From positions 868,001-932,000 of the forward strand of contig JAHBZE010000001.1 in assembly GCA_019635585.1 (NCBI GenBank): 64,000 nt of DNA. The letters are read 5' to 3'. The translations under genes were made by a program, and so were the position numbers. The notes under the pieces are model-generated. The model did not search any database and was not told the DNA's origin. It was given only the letters and a program-made list of their open reading frames with translations. Source of the DNA: Xanthobacteraceae bacterium (GTDB lineage: Bacteria; Pseudomonadota; Alphaproteobacteria; Rhizobiales; Xanthobacteraceae). This document shows positions 23,927 to 34,251 of this stretch, piece by piece (positions within the stretch are counted from its first letter, which is position 1; the number at the start of each line of letters is the position of its first letter).

Positions 23927-24682
23927 ATGCTGAAGCGCGCAGTCCTGCTCCTTGCGCCCTGGTTCGCTATCGTCGCCGCTTGGTACGCGATCGCCTATTC
24001 GGGCTTCGTCAACGAAGCGCTGATCCCAACGCCGCTTGCCGTTGCCACGCGATTTTGGGAGTTGCTGACGCAGGCGCGGCTTCCGCTCGATATCTGGATG
24101 TCCACGCAACGGGTATTTCTCGGCGTCGCCGCCGGAATTACGCTCGCGGTGCCGGTCGGTTTCGTGCTCGGCTGGTACCGGCAGATCCGCAGCTTCATCG
24201 ATCCCCTGATCAACTTTTTCCGCGCGCTGCCGCCGATCGCGCTGATCCCGCTGGTGGTGGTTTATTTCGGGATCGGCGAGTTCGCGAAGGTCGTCATTCT
24301 GTTCTATGCCTCGTTCTTCGCCGGCGTCATCGTCATGTACGAGGGCATCGCCCAGATCAGCCCGATCTATGTGCGCGTCGCAAAGACGCTCGGCGCGACC
24401 GATTGGGAAATTTTCCGCAAGGTCATCATTCCATTGACGGTGCCGCACATGCTGACCGCGTTGCGCGTCGCACTTGGTGTCGCCTGGGCTACGCTGGTCG
24501 CATCCGAGCTGATCGCCGCGCAACAGGGTCTCGGCGCCCTGATCCAGAACGCCTCGTCGTTCTTCCAACTCGACATCATCTATGTCGGCATCATCTGCAT
24601 CGGCTTTATCGCGCTCGCGATGGATATTGCGATCCGCGCCTTCACCCGCCGTCTCGTTTCCTGGCAGGATCGTATCGCGTGA
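23927..24682 (+). CDS. ABC transporter permease (SsuC/TauC type), second copy
   Basis: 251 residues from the ATG at 23927, giving a hydrophobic N-terminus (MLKRAVLLLAPWFAIVAAWY). About six membrane segments; the coupling loop IFRKVIIPLTVPHMLTALRV and the downstream ASELIAAQQGLGALIQ are typical of sulfonate/nitrate-type permeases. A 7-codon open frame (23910-23933, MKQATRC) overlaps the start and may be a leader. The stop overlaps the ATPase GTG start as GTGA. First gene of a four-gene plus-strand operon. Confidence 0.92.
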   Translation: MLKRAVLLLAPWFAIVAAWYAIAYSGFVNEALIPTPLAVATRFWELLTQARLPLDIWMSTQRVFLGVAAGITLAVPVGFVLGWYRQIRSFIDPLINFFRALPPIALIPLVVVYFGIGEFAKVVILFYASFFAGVIVMYEGIAQISPIYVRVAKTLGATDWEIFRKVIIPLTVPHMLTALRVALGVAWATLVASELIAAQQGLGALIQNASSFFQLDIIYVGIICIGFIALAMDIAIRAFTRRLVSWQDRIA

Positions 24683-25488
24683 AACGTCCGGCCCGCATTT
24701 CCTTCGAGAATGTCGCGCTCGAATTTCCCGGCAAGAACGGCCCGGTCAAGGTCGTCGATAACGTCTCCTACGAGATCGGCAACGGCGAATTCGTCTCCAT
24801 CATCGGTCCATCCGGCTGCGGCAAGACTACGATGATGAATATGGTTGCGGGGTTTCTGCAGCCGACCTCAGGCCGCGTTCTCGTCGACGGCAAGCCGGTG
24901 AAAGGTCCCGGTCCCGACCGCGGCGTCATCTTTCAGGAGTACGGCGTTTTCCCGTGGCTTACGGTCCGGGAAAATATCGCGTTCGGGCTCACCCTTTCCG
25001 CCAGCAAGAAGCCGAAGGCGGAGCGGGACGAAATCTGCAACCGCTACATGAAACTCATGGGCCTCGGCGATTTCGCCGACGCCTATCCGAAAATGCTTTC
25101 GGGCGGCATGCGGCAGCGGCTTGCAATCGCGCGCGCCTATGCAGTCAAGCCGCAGTTCCTCCTGATGGACGAGCCGTTCGGCGCGCTCGACGCGCAAACC
25201 CGCGCGCACATGCAGGATTTGCTACTGCAAGCGCTGCAAACCGAAGGCAAGACCGTGATGCTGATCACGCACTCGGTGGAAGAAGCGGTTTACATGTCTT
25301 CGCGCATCGTCGTGATGACGGCGCGGCCCACGCGCATTCGCGAAATCATCGAGGTCCCCTTTTCTTATCCGCGCGATCCTTCGCTGCATGAAGATCCGCT
25401 GTTCGGCCAGCTGCGCTCGCGCGTACGCAGTCTGGTAATGCGGGAATACGCCGCTCAAGCGCGCCAAACACACGAAACGACGGACTGA
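24679..25488 (+). CDS. ABC transporter ATP-binding protein (SsuB/TauB type), second copy
   Basis: 269 residues starting at GTG 24679, which overlaps the permease stop. It has Walker A GPSGCGKTT, Q-loop FQEYGVFPWLTV, signature LSGGMRQRLAIARAY, Walker B FLLMDEPFGALD and switch histidine LITHSVEEA. The C-terminal EVPFSYPRDPSLHEDP segment is typical of nitrate/sulfonate/taurine importer ATPases. It powers the adjacent permease; the substrate is unknown. Confidence 0.94.
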   Translation: MKRPARISFENVALEFPGKNGPVKVVDNVSYEIGNGEFVSIIGPSGCGKTTMMNMVAGFLQPTSGRVLVDGKPVKGPGPDRGVIFQEYGVFPWLTVRENIAFGLTLSASKKPKAERDEICNRYMKLMGLGDFADAYPKMLSGGMRQRLAIARAYAVKPQFLLMDEPFGALDAQTRAHMQDLLLQALQTEGKTVMLITHSVEEAVYMSSRIVVMTARPTRIREIIEVPFSYPRDPSLHEDPLFGQLRSRVRSLVMREYAAQARQTHETTD

Positions 25489-25503
25489 CCAAGGGAGGAA
25501 GTA

Positions 25504-26502
25504 ATGACGATCAAACGGAGAACCTTTCTGCAAGGTGCCGGCGCTATCGCCGGTCTTTCGGTACTCGGCGCGCCCGCCATCGCGCAGAGCAAGACCAAGG
25601 TGAAAGTCGGCTATCTGCATACGCCGGCGGTGGACGGCCAGATCTGGACCGGCATCAACAACGGCAGCTTCGGCAAACACGGCGTCGAACTGGAGATGGT
25701 GCAGTTCACTACGGGCCTCGAGCTGTTCCAGGCCATGATCGGCGGCAGCCTCGACATGCTCGCAACGGGCGCGGTGATTTCGAATTTCCCCGCGCGCGGT
25801 CAGGGTAAGGCGTTTCTGATCAACAACGTCGAGTTCGCGACCGCCCAGCTTTGGGTCAGCGAAAAGATCAGGAACTTTGCCGACCTGAAGGGCAAGAAAA
25901 TCTCGACCACAACGGGCACCACCGCGCATGTATTCCTCGACAATGCGCTCCGCGCAAACAAGATCGACCCGAAAGACGTCGAGATTGTGAACCAGCGCAT
26001 GGCCGAAGCCGTTACCTCGTTCATTTCCGGGGCAGTTGACGCGGTCGCTCTCTGGGTGCCGTTTGACGTCACTGTTAAGCAAAAAGCGAAAGGCGCTCGC
26101 AAGCTCGTCGATGCGTCGGCTTATTATCCGCAGGCCGCAATCGTTGGCGGCTGGGCGGCGCGCAATGATTATTACGACAAAAACCGTGAAACCTGCGCCA
26201 AGATCATCCGCGGCTGGCAGGAAGCGAACGATTATTTGATCGGTCCGAAGTCGACTGAAGCAGTGGCTGCGCTTCAGAAGTCGCAGTACCCGCAGGTGCC
26301 GCTTGCCGACTTCCAAGAGCAGTTCAAGGCTTCACGGTACTTCGGCTCAGTGACGTGGCGGAAGCTCTACGCCGACGGCACCGTAACGAAATGGCTTCAG
26401 CAGGTCAGCGACTTCTTCGTGAAGTTCGGAAAAATTCAGAATCCTACGCCTGCAAGTACCTATTTCGATCCCAAGCTATTCATCGACACGATCAAGGCTT
26501 GA
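25504..26502 (+). CDS. ABC transporter substrate-binding protein (NMT1/SsuA-like), Tat signal
   Basis: 332 residues. The N-terminus KRRTFLQGAGAIAGLSVLGA is a twin-arginine signal peptide, cleaved near AIAQ. The NMT1/SsuA-like fold follows (VGYLHTPAVDGQIW, then LKGKKISTTTGTTAHVFLD). A GGGAGGAAG ribosome site lies 15 bp after the ATPase stop. Periplasmic receptor of the importer. The protein has no close sequence resemblance by eye to the binding protein at 2564-3655, so the two importers probably take different compounds. Confidence 0.92.
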   Translation: MTIKRRTFLQGAGAIAGLSVLGAPAIAQSKTKVKVGYLHTPAVDGQIWTGINNGSFGKHGVELEMVQFTTGLELFQAMIGGSLDMLATGAVISNFPARGQGKAFLINNVEFATAQLWVSEKIRNFADLKGKKISTTTGTTAHVFLDNALRANKIDPKDVEIVNQRMAEAVTSFISGAVDAVALWVPFDVTVKQKAKGARKLVDASAYYPQAAIVGGWAARNDYYDKNRETCAKIIRGWQEANDYLIGPKSTEAVAALQKSQYPQVPLADFQEQFKASRYFGSVTWRKLYADGTVTKWLQQVSDFFVKFGKIQNPTPASTYFDPKLFIDTIKA

Positions 26503-28097
26503 TGCAAGAGTACGATTACATCGTTGTTGGGGCCGGTTCGGCAGGATGCATCCTGGCGAATCGGCTTTCCAAAAATCCAGACACCCAAGTTCTCTTGCTT
26601 GAAGCCGGCGGAGTGGATCGCAATTTCTGGCTGCGCCTCCCGGTTGGATACTACCGGACAATTTATGACACCCGTTTCTCCCGCCTGTTCGATACTGAAC
26701 CGAGCGAAGGCAGCGGCGGGCGCAATATCGTATGGCCGCGCGGCCGGATTCTGGGGGGATCCTCTTCGATCAATGGGTTGATATTCATTCGCGGACAACG
26801 CGAGGATTTCGACGACTGGGAGAAGCTCGGCGCGAAGGGGTGGTCTTATAACTCGGTACTACCCTATTTTAAGAAGCTTGAAACCTACGAGGGCGGCGAG
26901 AACCAATTCCACGGCACGTTCGGCGAGATTGGAGTATCCGACCTTCGGAATAAGAATGATTCTTGCCAAGCGTGGGTGGAGGCGGCAACGCAGTTCGGTC
27001 TGCCGCGCAATGCCGACTTCAATGCGGAGACGACTTACGGTGTCGGCGCTTATCAGCTCAGCATTCGCGACGGCTGGCGATCGAGCGCAGCGCGCGCTTT
27101 TCTCGATCCTGCGCGGAGGCGGAGCAACCTTATTGTTTTAACAGGCTCGCTCGCGAGCCGCGTGCTTGTTCGCGGCGGCCGCGCAACCGGAATCGAATAC
27201 ATTCGAAATGGCGAACGCCAAAAGGTCAAAGCGCGGAGAGAAGTAATTTTGTCCGCTGGCGCTTTACAGTCGCCACAACTGTTGCAGCTTTCCGGGATTG
27301 GACCCGCTGCGCTGTTGCGGCAACACGGCATCCAAGTCGTCGCGGACTTGCCCGGCGTTGGCGGAAATCTTCAAGATCATTACCAAGTCCGTACGATTGT
27401 GCGCCTGAAGGCGCGGGATTCATTGAATGATGCCGTGCGCAATCCAATCAAACTTGCCGCGATGGGATTGCAATGGCTGTTCCGGAACAGCGGTCCGCTC
27501 ACGGTCGGTGCAGGCCAGGTCGGCGGCGCGGCATGTACGAAATACGCGCAGAATGGACGGCCCGATATTCAGTTTAACGTAATGCCGCTCTCGGTCGATA
27601 AGCCCGGCGAGCCGCTGCACGACTACTCAGGATTCACCGCGTCATCGTGGCAATGCCATCCGCGTTCGCGAGGAAGACTCGCCATTCGTTCGGCCGATCC
27701 GGCCGAACAGCCGAAGATCGAACCCCGTTATCTGCACGAGGAGATCGACCAGAAGACGATCGTTGCCGCCATTGAGACCATGCGTGAGATTTACCGTCAG
27801 CCCGCGTTCCGCGAACTGTGGAGCGAAGAAGTGGTCCCTGGCCCCCAAGCGGCAGACTACGATGCACTGCTGCACTTCGCGCGCAAGAGCGGCGGCACCG
27901 TATTTCATTGCGTCGGGACCTGCCGCATGGGAAGCGACGAACAGGCGGTCGTGGATCCGGAGCTTTGCGTGCGGGGAGTCCAAGGCCTGCGCGTAGCAGA
28001 CGCCTCGATAATGCCGACGATTACATCAGCAAATACAAACGCTGCCTCATTGATGATAGGTGAGAAAGCCGCGGCACACATCTTAGGGTTCCGCTGA
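26502..28097 (+). CDS. GMC family FAD-dependent oxidoreductase (choline dehydrogenase-like)
   Basis: 531 residues from the ATG at 26502, which shares bases with the binding-protein stop (TGATG). The FAD Rossmann motif VVGAGSAGCILANRL is at the N-terminus, followed by the GMC signature GRILGGSSSINGLIFIRGQ. The C-terminal active-site regions VFHCVGTCRMG and SANTNAASLMIGEKAA hold the catalytic His and Asn. The family oxidises alcohols to aldehydes. Coupling to the importer suggests oxidation of the imported alcohol-bearing compound (inference). Confidence 0.93.
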   Translation: MQEYDYIVVGAGSAGCILANRLSKNPDTQVLLLEAGGVDRNFWLRLPVGYYRTIYDTRFSRLFDTEPSEGSGGRNIVWPRGRILGGSSSINGLIFIRGQREDFDDWEKLGAKGWSYNSVLPYFKKLETYEGGENQFHGTFGEIGVSDLRNKNDSCQAWVEAATQFGLPRNADFNAETTYGVGAYQLSIRDGWRSSAARAFLDPARRRSNLIVLTGSLASRVLVRGGRATGIEYIRNGERQKVKARREVILSAGALQSPQLLQLSGIGPAALLRQHGIQVVADLPGVGGNLQDHYQVRTIVRLKARDSLNDAVRNPIKLAAMGLQWLFRNSGPLTVGAGQVGGAACTKYAQNGRPDIQFNVMPLSVDKPGEPLHDYSGFTASSWQCHPRSRGRLAIRSADPAEQPKIEPRYLHEEIDQKTIVAAIETMREIYRQPAFRELWSEEVVPGPQAADYDALLHFARKSGGTVFHCVGTCRMGSDEQAVVDPELCVRGVQGLRVADASIMPTITSANTNAASLMIGEKAAAHILGFR

Positions 28098-28119
28098 CAT
28101 TAGGTACCTGTGAATCTTC

Positions 28120-28350
28120 GCTACGGTGGCGCTCTGGGGCTCCCGAAGAAAGTAAGCATCGACGCGATATTGACGCGCACCCATTGGAAGCGGCTAGCAT
28201 CGGCTTCGCAGCAGTACAAATGCGCATTGTGCCAAGCAAATTGATCGCGATAACCTCGGCGAACTGCTCCGGATCATGTTCGACATCGCGCCGAATAACG
28301 CCAGCGGCGTTTACAACGACATGAAGACTGGGCAAATCTTGCCGAAATGT
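28120..28350 (-). pseudogene. broken short-chain dehydrogenase/reductase remnant
   Basis: In minus-strand translation LPSLHVVVNAAGVIRR and EVIAINLLGTMRICTAA match the NAG and following segments of classical SDR enzymes. Near 28170 the frame shifts: VNIASMLTFFGSP, the expected continuation, lies in another frame, and a TAG follows soon after. The N-terminal cofactor motif (TGxxxGIG) and the YxxxK active site are both absent. The visible similarity starts only about 10-20 bases from the 3' end of tRNA-Gln. This is a decayed fragment, cut at both ends. Confidence 0.75.
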
Positions 28351-28360
28351 TTGGGAGAAT

Positions 28361-28435
28361 TGGTTGGGGCGCCAGGATTCGAACCTGGGAATGGCGGAAT
28401 CAAAATCCGCTGCCTTACCACTTGGCTACGCCCCA
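28361..28435 (-). tRNA. tRNA-Gln (anticodon TTG)
   Basis: The minus-strand sequence folds into a cloverleaf: acceptor TGGGGCG pairs with CGCCCCA, the anticodon stem GCGGA/TCCGC has loop TTTTGAT giving anticodon TTG, and the T arm contains GGTTCGAATCC. Discriminator A and an encoded CCA (28361-28363 read as CCA) are present. It lies exactly at the border between the accessory left part and the core right part. Confidence 0.95.
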
Positions 28436-28588
28436 ATGGCCGGAAGGGGCGCAATCTACTCAAGATCGAGCCGGGTTCAATGCCCGAAAATGGCGAGATT
28501 CGCCGCTTGAAGGGGCCAAACCGGGCTGCTAGGAAGCAGCCGCTTGCCGGGGCTTCTAGGGTTCCGGCATTGCTTTTCTCACTGGCGG

Positions 28589-28665
28589 CGGAGCGTAGCG
28601 CAGCCTGGTAGCGCACCTGCTTCGGGAGCAGGGGGTCGGTGGTTCGAATCCACTCGCTCCGACCA
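28589..28665 (+). tRNA. tRNA-Pro (anticodon CGG)
   Basis: Cloverleaf: acceptor CGGAGCG/CGCTCCG, anticodon stem CCTGC/GCAGG with loop TTCGGGA giving anticodon CGG, T arm GGTTCGAATCC, discriminator A and encoded CCA at 28663-28665. It is 77 nt long and points away from the tRNA-Gln gene 153 bp to its left. Confidence 0.95.
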
Positions 28666-28776
28666 GTCAGCCAGCGGAAAACACAATAAAAGAACGCCCG
28701 CCGAAAAGCGGTCCGTCCAGCTTCATTGAAGTCCGAGGCTTTCCGCCGGGTTTTGCCCGGCGCGACGTCGCGCGCG

Positions 28777-28983
28777 TCAGCCGGCCTTCAAGTTGCCCGC
28801 GGCGGTGCGGCCGCGATCCGTCGTCACGATGTCGAAGGTGATCTTCTGTCCTTCGTTCAGGGTCGAAAGACCGGCCTGTTCAACCGCGCTGATGTGCACG
28901 AAGACATCCTTGCCGCCGTCGGACGGCTGGATGAACCCGTAACCCTTCTGCGCATTGAACCATTTCACGGTACCGGAAGGCAT
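28777..28983 (-). CDS. cold-shock domain protein (CspA family)
   Basis: 68 residues, the standard single cold-shock domain, from the ATG at 28983 with an upstream AAGGA. RNA-binding motifs KGYGFI (RNP1) and DVFVHI (RNP2) are intact. It binds single-stranded nucleic acid and acts as an RNA chaperone. The interval upstream is about 320 bp without a gene, consistent with a long 5' leader as in other csp genes. Confidence 0.95.
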   Translation of the reverse strand: MPSGTVKWFNAQKGYGFIQPSDGGKDVFVHISAVEQAGLSTLNEGQKITFDIVTTDRGRTAAGNLKAG

Positions 28984-29302
28984 GTTCGTATCCTTGTCGT
29001 AGGTCTTCAGCGGACGCGTCCTGCGAAATGCGCAGACGATTCCGACAATCGCTAATCCGGATTGCGAAGATACGCGGCCAAAAGGTCGTCCAACGAAATC
29101 GTTGCCGCCAAAGGCCCAACTCTCCCCGGGCCGAAATAAGATTGCGCCAAAAGTGGACCGCAACCGGGTTCCCTCGTCAAGCAGCTTTGCTGCCCGCATT
29201 TTTTGCCGCCCGCGCAATCGCTATGCAGCAGCGCCCGCGAGACGGAGGCAATATGATAAGGAGAGCCCGCGCAGCAGCCGGAAGCCCCGAGGCGAAGGAA
29301 AA
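28984..29302. other. intergenic region between csp and metallo-hydrolase genes
   Basis: 319 bp between divergent genes. It must hold the csp promoter and leader and the promoter of the hydrolase gene, but I cannot place -35/-10 boxes with confidence. No gene or repeat recognised. Confidence 0.5.
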
Positions 29303-30217
29303 ATGAGCGAAGAAATCCAGTTCGATCGCAGTTTCGATGCAAAACCCGGTGTCGCGGAGGAGATCGCGCCGGGGGTGCGGCGGATTCTGTGCGACAATCC
29401 GAGTCCTTTCACCTTCCGGGGCACCAATACCTATATCGTTGGCAAGGGCTCGGTGGCGATCATCGACCCCGGCCCAGCCGATCCGCGGCATATCGAGGCG
29501 ATCGTGTCCGCACTCGGTAATGAAACCGTGGCACAAATACTCGTTTCCCATACCCACCGCGACCACTCCCCGGCGGCGGAAGCGATCCGCCGGGTGACCG
29601 GCGCGAAGACCTTCGCAGAAGGCCCGCACCGCCCTGCCCGCGAACTGCATCTGGGCGAAACGCCACCGCTCGATTCCGGCGGCGACGACGACTTCATGCC
29701 AGATCATAGGCTCACGGACGGCGAAGTAATCGAAGGCAAGGATTATTCGCTCGAAACCGTATTCACGCCGGGCCATACCACGAACCACGTCGCCTTTGCG
29801 CTGCGCGGCACGGACATTTTGTTCTCGGCCGATCACGTCATGGGCTGGGCCACTTCTATCGTCGCACCGCCCGACGGCTCGATGAGCGACTACATGGCCT
29901 CGCTCCACAAGCTCGAGAAACGGCCCGAGCAGATCTATCTACCCGGTCACGGCGGCGCGGTGCGCAATGCTCATAAACTCGTGCAGCAATATATCGAGCA
30001 CCGCGAGGCGCGCGAGACCGCGATCCTGCGCAAGCTCTCGCGCGGCGAGAGCGACATTCCCGGCATCGTGCAGGCAATCTACATCGGTCTTGATCCGAGG
30101 CTCGCGAAAGCGGCAGCGCTGACGACCTACGCGCATCTCGAAACGCTCGTCGAGCGCGACATCGTCTCGACTGACGGTGCGCTCTCACTTCAAGGCCGCT
30201 ATCGACTCACTGCATGA
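29303..30217 (+). CDS. metallo-beta-lactamase fold hydrolase
   Basis: 304 residues from the ATG at 29303 with GAAGGAAA just upstream. The zinc site HTHRDHSP is complete, followed by FTPGHTTNHV and further ligands in SADHVMGW and LPGHGG. The C-terminal winged-helix-like region (RKLSRGESDIPGIVQ) places it with the LACTB2/glyoxalase-II-like branch rather than true beta-lactamases. Substrate unknown. It converges on the DUF1499 gene with 2 bp between stops. Confidence 0.92.
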   Translation: MSEEIQFDRSFDAKPGVAEEIAPGVRRILCDNPSPFTFRGTNTYIVGKGSVAIIDPGPADPRHIEAIVSALGNETVAQILVSHTHRDHSPAAEAIRRVTGAKTFAEGPHRPARELHLGETPPLDSGGDDDFMPDHRLTDGEVIEGKDYSLETVFTPGHTTNHVAFALRGTDILFSADHVMGWATSIVAPPDGSMSDYMASLHKLEKRPEQIYLPGHGGAVRNAHKLVQQYIEHREARETAILRKLSRGESDIPGIVQAIYIGLDPRLAKAAALTTYAHLETLVERDIVSTDGALSLQGRYRLTA

Positions 30218-30219
30218 AA

Positions 30220-30999
30220 TTAGTGAGCGCGGCGGCGCGCTTCGACGAGATCGGCGAGAAAAGATTCGATCCGCCGCGCGTTGGTGCCGAAGTCACGGCT
30301 TCCGTAGCGTGATGCCGAACGCATATCGACGCGCACCATGTTTCCGACCCTGCGAATCCGGATCGAGATATCCTCACGAAAACCCATGATTGCCGTCATC
30401 GTAACCGCCTCGAGATTCACGTCGCGGTTTTCCGAAGACTGCACGTTGTCAAGATTGCGCCAGCCGCGGCGCCGCATCAGCGCGGTCACGGCGCTGACGA
30501 TTTCGGATAGTTCTGCGTCAAACTCAGCCGAACGCACAGCCGGATAGAACGCCTTCTGCAATTCGGCGGTCTCGCCGCCCGGATACTGGACGGAATTCGC
30601 GTTTTGCGGCCGCAGCTTTGCAACGGCGGCGAAATGCGGCGGGTCGGCGATATCGGTCGTGACATCGTTGATCGGCGGCAGCATCAAGCCGCGCACGAGC
30701 TCGAAGGCCGGATAAGCGAGCAGTGCGACCGATAGAAACAGCGCCAACAGCGCGGAGTCAAGGCCCTTCAGGCCTTCGTTCCAGATCACGACGAGAGCCG
30801 CGACCGAGAGTAAGAATGCGACCGCGAGTATTGCCAGCACCGCGAAGACCAACACCAGCGCGGGGTAATACTCGATCGCACCAACGCGATGCAGCAGGAT
30901 CGCGAGCAGGAATACCGGCAGCGCGAAGACCGCGATGCGCCGGCTCCAGACTGCGAGCTTCGATACCCTTATCTCGGCATAAAGCCGGCGTCTGATCAT
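30220..30999 (-). CDS. DUF1499 family membrane protein
   Basis: 259 residues. About three hydrophobic segments near the N-terminus (around 22-40, 45-72, 80-105) precede a soluble DUF1499 domain (about 120-255, with RRRGWRNLDNVQSSENRDVN and late FREDISIRIR). DUF1499 proteins are conserved in proteobacteria without a known biochemical role. The gene is convergent with the MBL-fold hydrolase and separated by 37 bp from the acyl-CoA synthetase gene upstream on its own strand. Confidence 0.88.
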   Translation of the reverse strand: MIRRRLYAEIRVSKLAVWSRRIAVFALPVFLLAILLHRVGAIEYYPALVLVFAVLAILAVAFLLSVAALVVIWNEGLKGLDSALLALFLSVALLAYPAFELVRGLMLPPINDVTTDIADPPHFAAVAKLRPQNANSVQYPGGETAELQKAFYPAVRSAEFDAELSEIVSAVTALMRRRGWRNLDNVQSSENRDVNLEAVTMTAIMGFREDISIRIRRVGNMVRVDMRSASRYGSRDFGTNARRIESFLADLVEARRRAH

Positions 31000-31036
31000 G
31001 ACGCCGGCTCCATGCAGAAACTTGAAATTTGCAGGA

Positions 31037-32674
<1,638 letters not shown>

Positions 32675-32794
32675 GGTACTTCTCCCTCACTCTTTTGCGG
32701 CGGCGCCTTTTTCCAGCACCTTTCGGGGTGAAACTAGCGCGAGCGCGTTCCCAAGAAAACTGGCCGCGCGACCCTCCGGGAGCATTGTTCCGGC

Positions 32795-33589
32795 ATGAAA
32801 CGGCTGGCCGTAACGGCAACCTTTCTGGCGATTTTCTGGGCGCTGGCGGCTCCGGCCCGTGCCGAGGATATGAACCTTCCAGACGAGGCGCCTATGCCGG
32901 CGGAGCGGCCACTGGAAGCGCCGCGGCGTGAAGGCGACGCGCGCCCAAGGGCGCCGAAGCTCATTGAAATCCCGCAGGAAGATGCCGACGCCGCGGCGAA
33001 GCTCTGCGCCGCCGTGCTTGCGAAAGACAAGATGGTGGCGGCTCCCGCGGAAGCCGCGATGTGGGACAACGGCTGCGGCGCCGTCGGCCAGATCAAGATT
33101 TCGGCGATCAAGCGCAAGGACGGGAAGCAGATCACGTTTCGTCCGGCTGCATTGATCCGGTGCGAGACCGCGGAAGCCGTGGCGGACTGGCTTCGCGACG
33201 ATGTCGTTCCTGCGACCGAGGCCTATAGCGGGCTCGCGCGTGTCGAGGTCGCCGCCTCCTATCACTGCCGCCCGCGCAACAATATCCGCGGCGCATTAAT
33301 GAGCGAGCACGGCCGGGCCAATGCGATCGACATACGTGCGATCGTGATGAATGACGGACGCCGTTTCGGGGTCGATCTACTGGAGACGCCGCTGCAACTC
33401 CTTTACGACCTGCGGCGTGGCGCCTGTGCGCATTTCACCACCGTACTGGGTCCCGGTTCAGACGGCTATCACGAGAACCATTTCCATCTCGATCTCGCGC
33501 AGCGGCGCAACGGCTACCGGATCTGCCAGTGGGACGTGCCGGCACCGCCCGCGCCTGCCCCTAACCCGCTGCGCGTGCGCTATCCGTAA
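32795..33589 (+). CDS. extensin-like C-terminal domain protein, secreted
   Basis: 264 residues with a signal peptide (VTATFLAIFWALAAPARAED). The extensin-like C domain (about 60-245) includes AAMWDNGCGAVGQIKI and, later, SYHCRPRN and SEHGRANAIDI, followed by a conserved HENHFHLDLA block with histidines typical of the peptidase-like fold in this family. Common in alphaproteobacteria; probably a periplasmic cell-wall-associated protein, function unproven. A strong terminator follows the stop. Confidence 0.9.
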   Translation: MKRLAVTATFLAIFWALAAPARAEDMNLPDEAPMPAERPLEAPRREGDARPRAPKLIEIPQEDADAAAKLCAAVLAKDKMVAAPAEAAMWDNGCGAVGQIKISAIKRKDGKQITFRPAALIRCETAEAVADWLRDDVVPATEAYSGLARVEVAASYHCRPRNNIRGALMSEHGRANAIDIRAIVMNDGRRFGVDLLETPLQLLYDLRRGACAHFTTVLGPGSDGYHENHFHLDLAQRRNGYRICQWDVPAPPAPAPNPLRVRYP

Positions 33590-33592
33590 CGG

Positions 33593-33621
33593 AAAAGGGC
33601 GCTGCCAAGCAGCGCCCTTTT
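33593..33621. terminator. bidirectional rho-independent terminator
   Basis: A perfect 12-bp inverted repeat (33593-33604 with 33610-33621), core GGGCGCTG/CAGCGCCC, 5-base loop, flanked by AAAA on the left and TTTT on the right. It lies just after the extensin-like stop and before the convergent L,D-transpeptidase stop, so it can end both transcripts. Confidence 0.93.
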
Positions 33622-33648
33622 GCCCCCAAACCACTCGTCGCGGTCAGA

Positions 33649-34251
33649 TCAAATCACTTTGACCTTCGCGCCAAGCGGCACACGATTGTAGAGGTCGATG
33701 ATGTCCTCGTTCAGCATGCGGATGCAGCCCGAGGAAATCGCCTGACCGATATATTCCGGCTGGTTGGTGCCGTGAATGCGGAACAGCGTGTCCTTGTTGC
33801 CCTGGAAGAGATAGAGCGCTCGCGCACCCATCGGATTGTGCGGGCCCGGAGATACATATTTCGGAAGGTTCGGGAAGCGCTTGATGATGTCGGCCGTCGG
33901 CGTCCAATCCGGCCACTCGGCTTTACGCTTGACGACTGCTTCGCCTTTGAAGGCCATGCCCTCTTCACCGACGGTCACGCCGTAGCGATAGGCCTTGCCG
34001 TTCGGCTGGATGAGATAGAGGAACTTCTTCTCAGTATCGACGATCACCGTGCCCGGCTTGTCGTTGGTTGGCGCATCCACGAGGTGACGCAGCCAATCGG
34101 AGTCGGGCTTGTGATTGAGATAGGGCGCGCTCGCGATCAGTTTCTTGTCACGCGCAGGAATCGCGGACTCGGGAACCGGATCGAGTGTGTCGCTGATACA
34201 GCCGCCAAGAGCGAAGGCCATCAGCACAAAAGCAAGGTGACGAATCCGCAT
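33649..34251 (-). CDS. L,D-transpeptidase (YkuD domain) lipoprotein
   Basis: 200 residues. The N-terminus VLMAFALGGCISD is a lipoprotein signal with lipobox cysteine at residue 18. The YkuD catalytic domain (about 68-200) has VDTEKKFLYLIQ, HGTNQPEYIG and the active-site SSGCIRM cysteine. Such enzymes make 3-3 peptidoglycan cross-links or attach outer-membrane proteins to the wall, in the periplasm. It shares the bidirectional terminator with the extensin-like gene. Confidence 0.94.
   Translation of the reverse strand: MRIRHLAFVLMAFALGGCISDTLDPVPESAIPARDKKLIASAPYLNHKPDSDWLRHLVDAPTNDKPGTVIVDTEKKFLYLIQPNGKAYRYGVTVGEEGMAFKGEAVVKRKAEWPDWTPTADIIKRFPNLPKYVSPGPHNPMGARALYLFQGNKDTLFRIHGTNQPEYIGQAISSGCIRMLNEDIIDLYNRVPLGAKVKVI

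Noticed and set aside
28744-28762. Hairpin CGCCGGG/CCCGGCG after the csp gene as a terminator
   Set aside because: The stem is good, but no T tract follows on the minus strand, so it is not listed.
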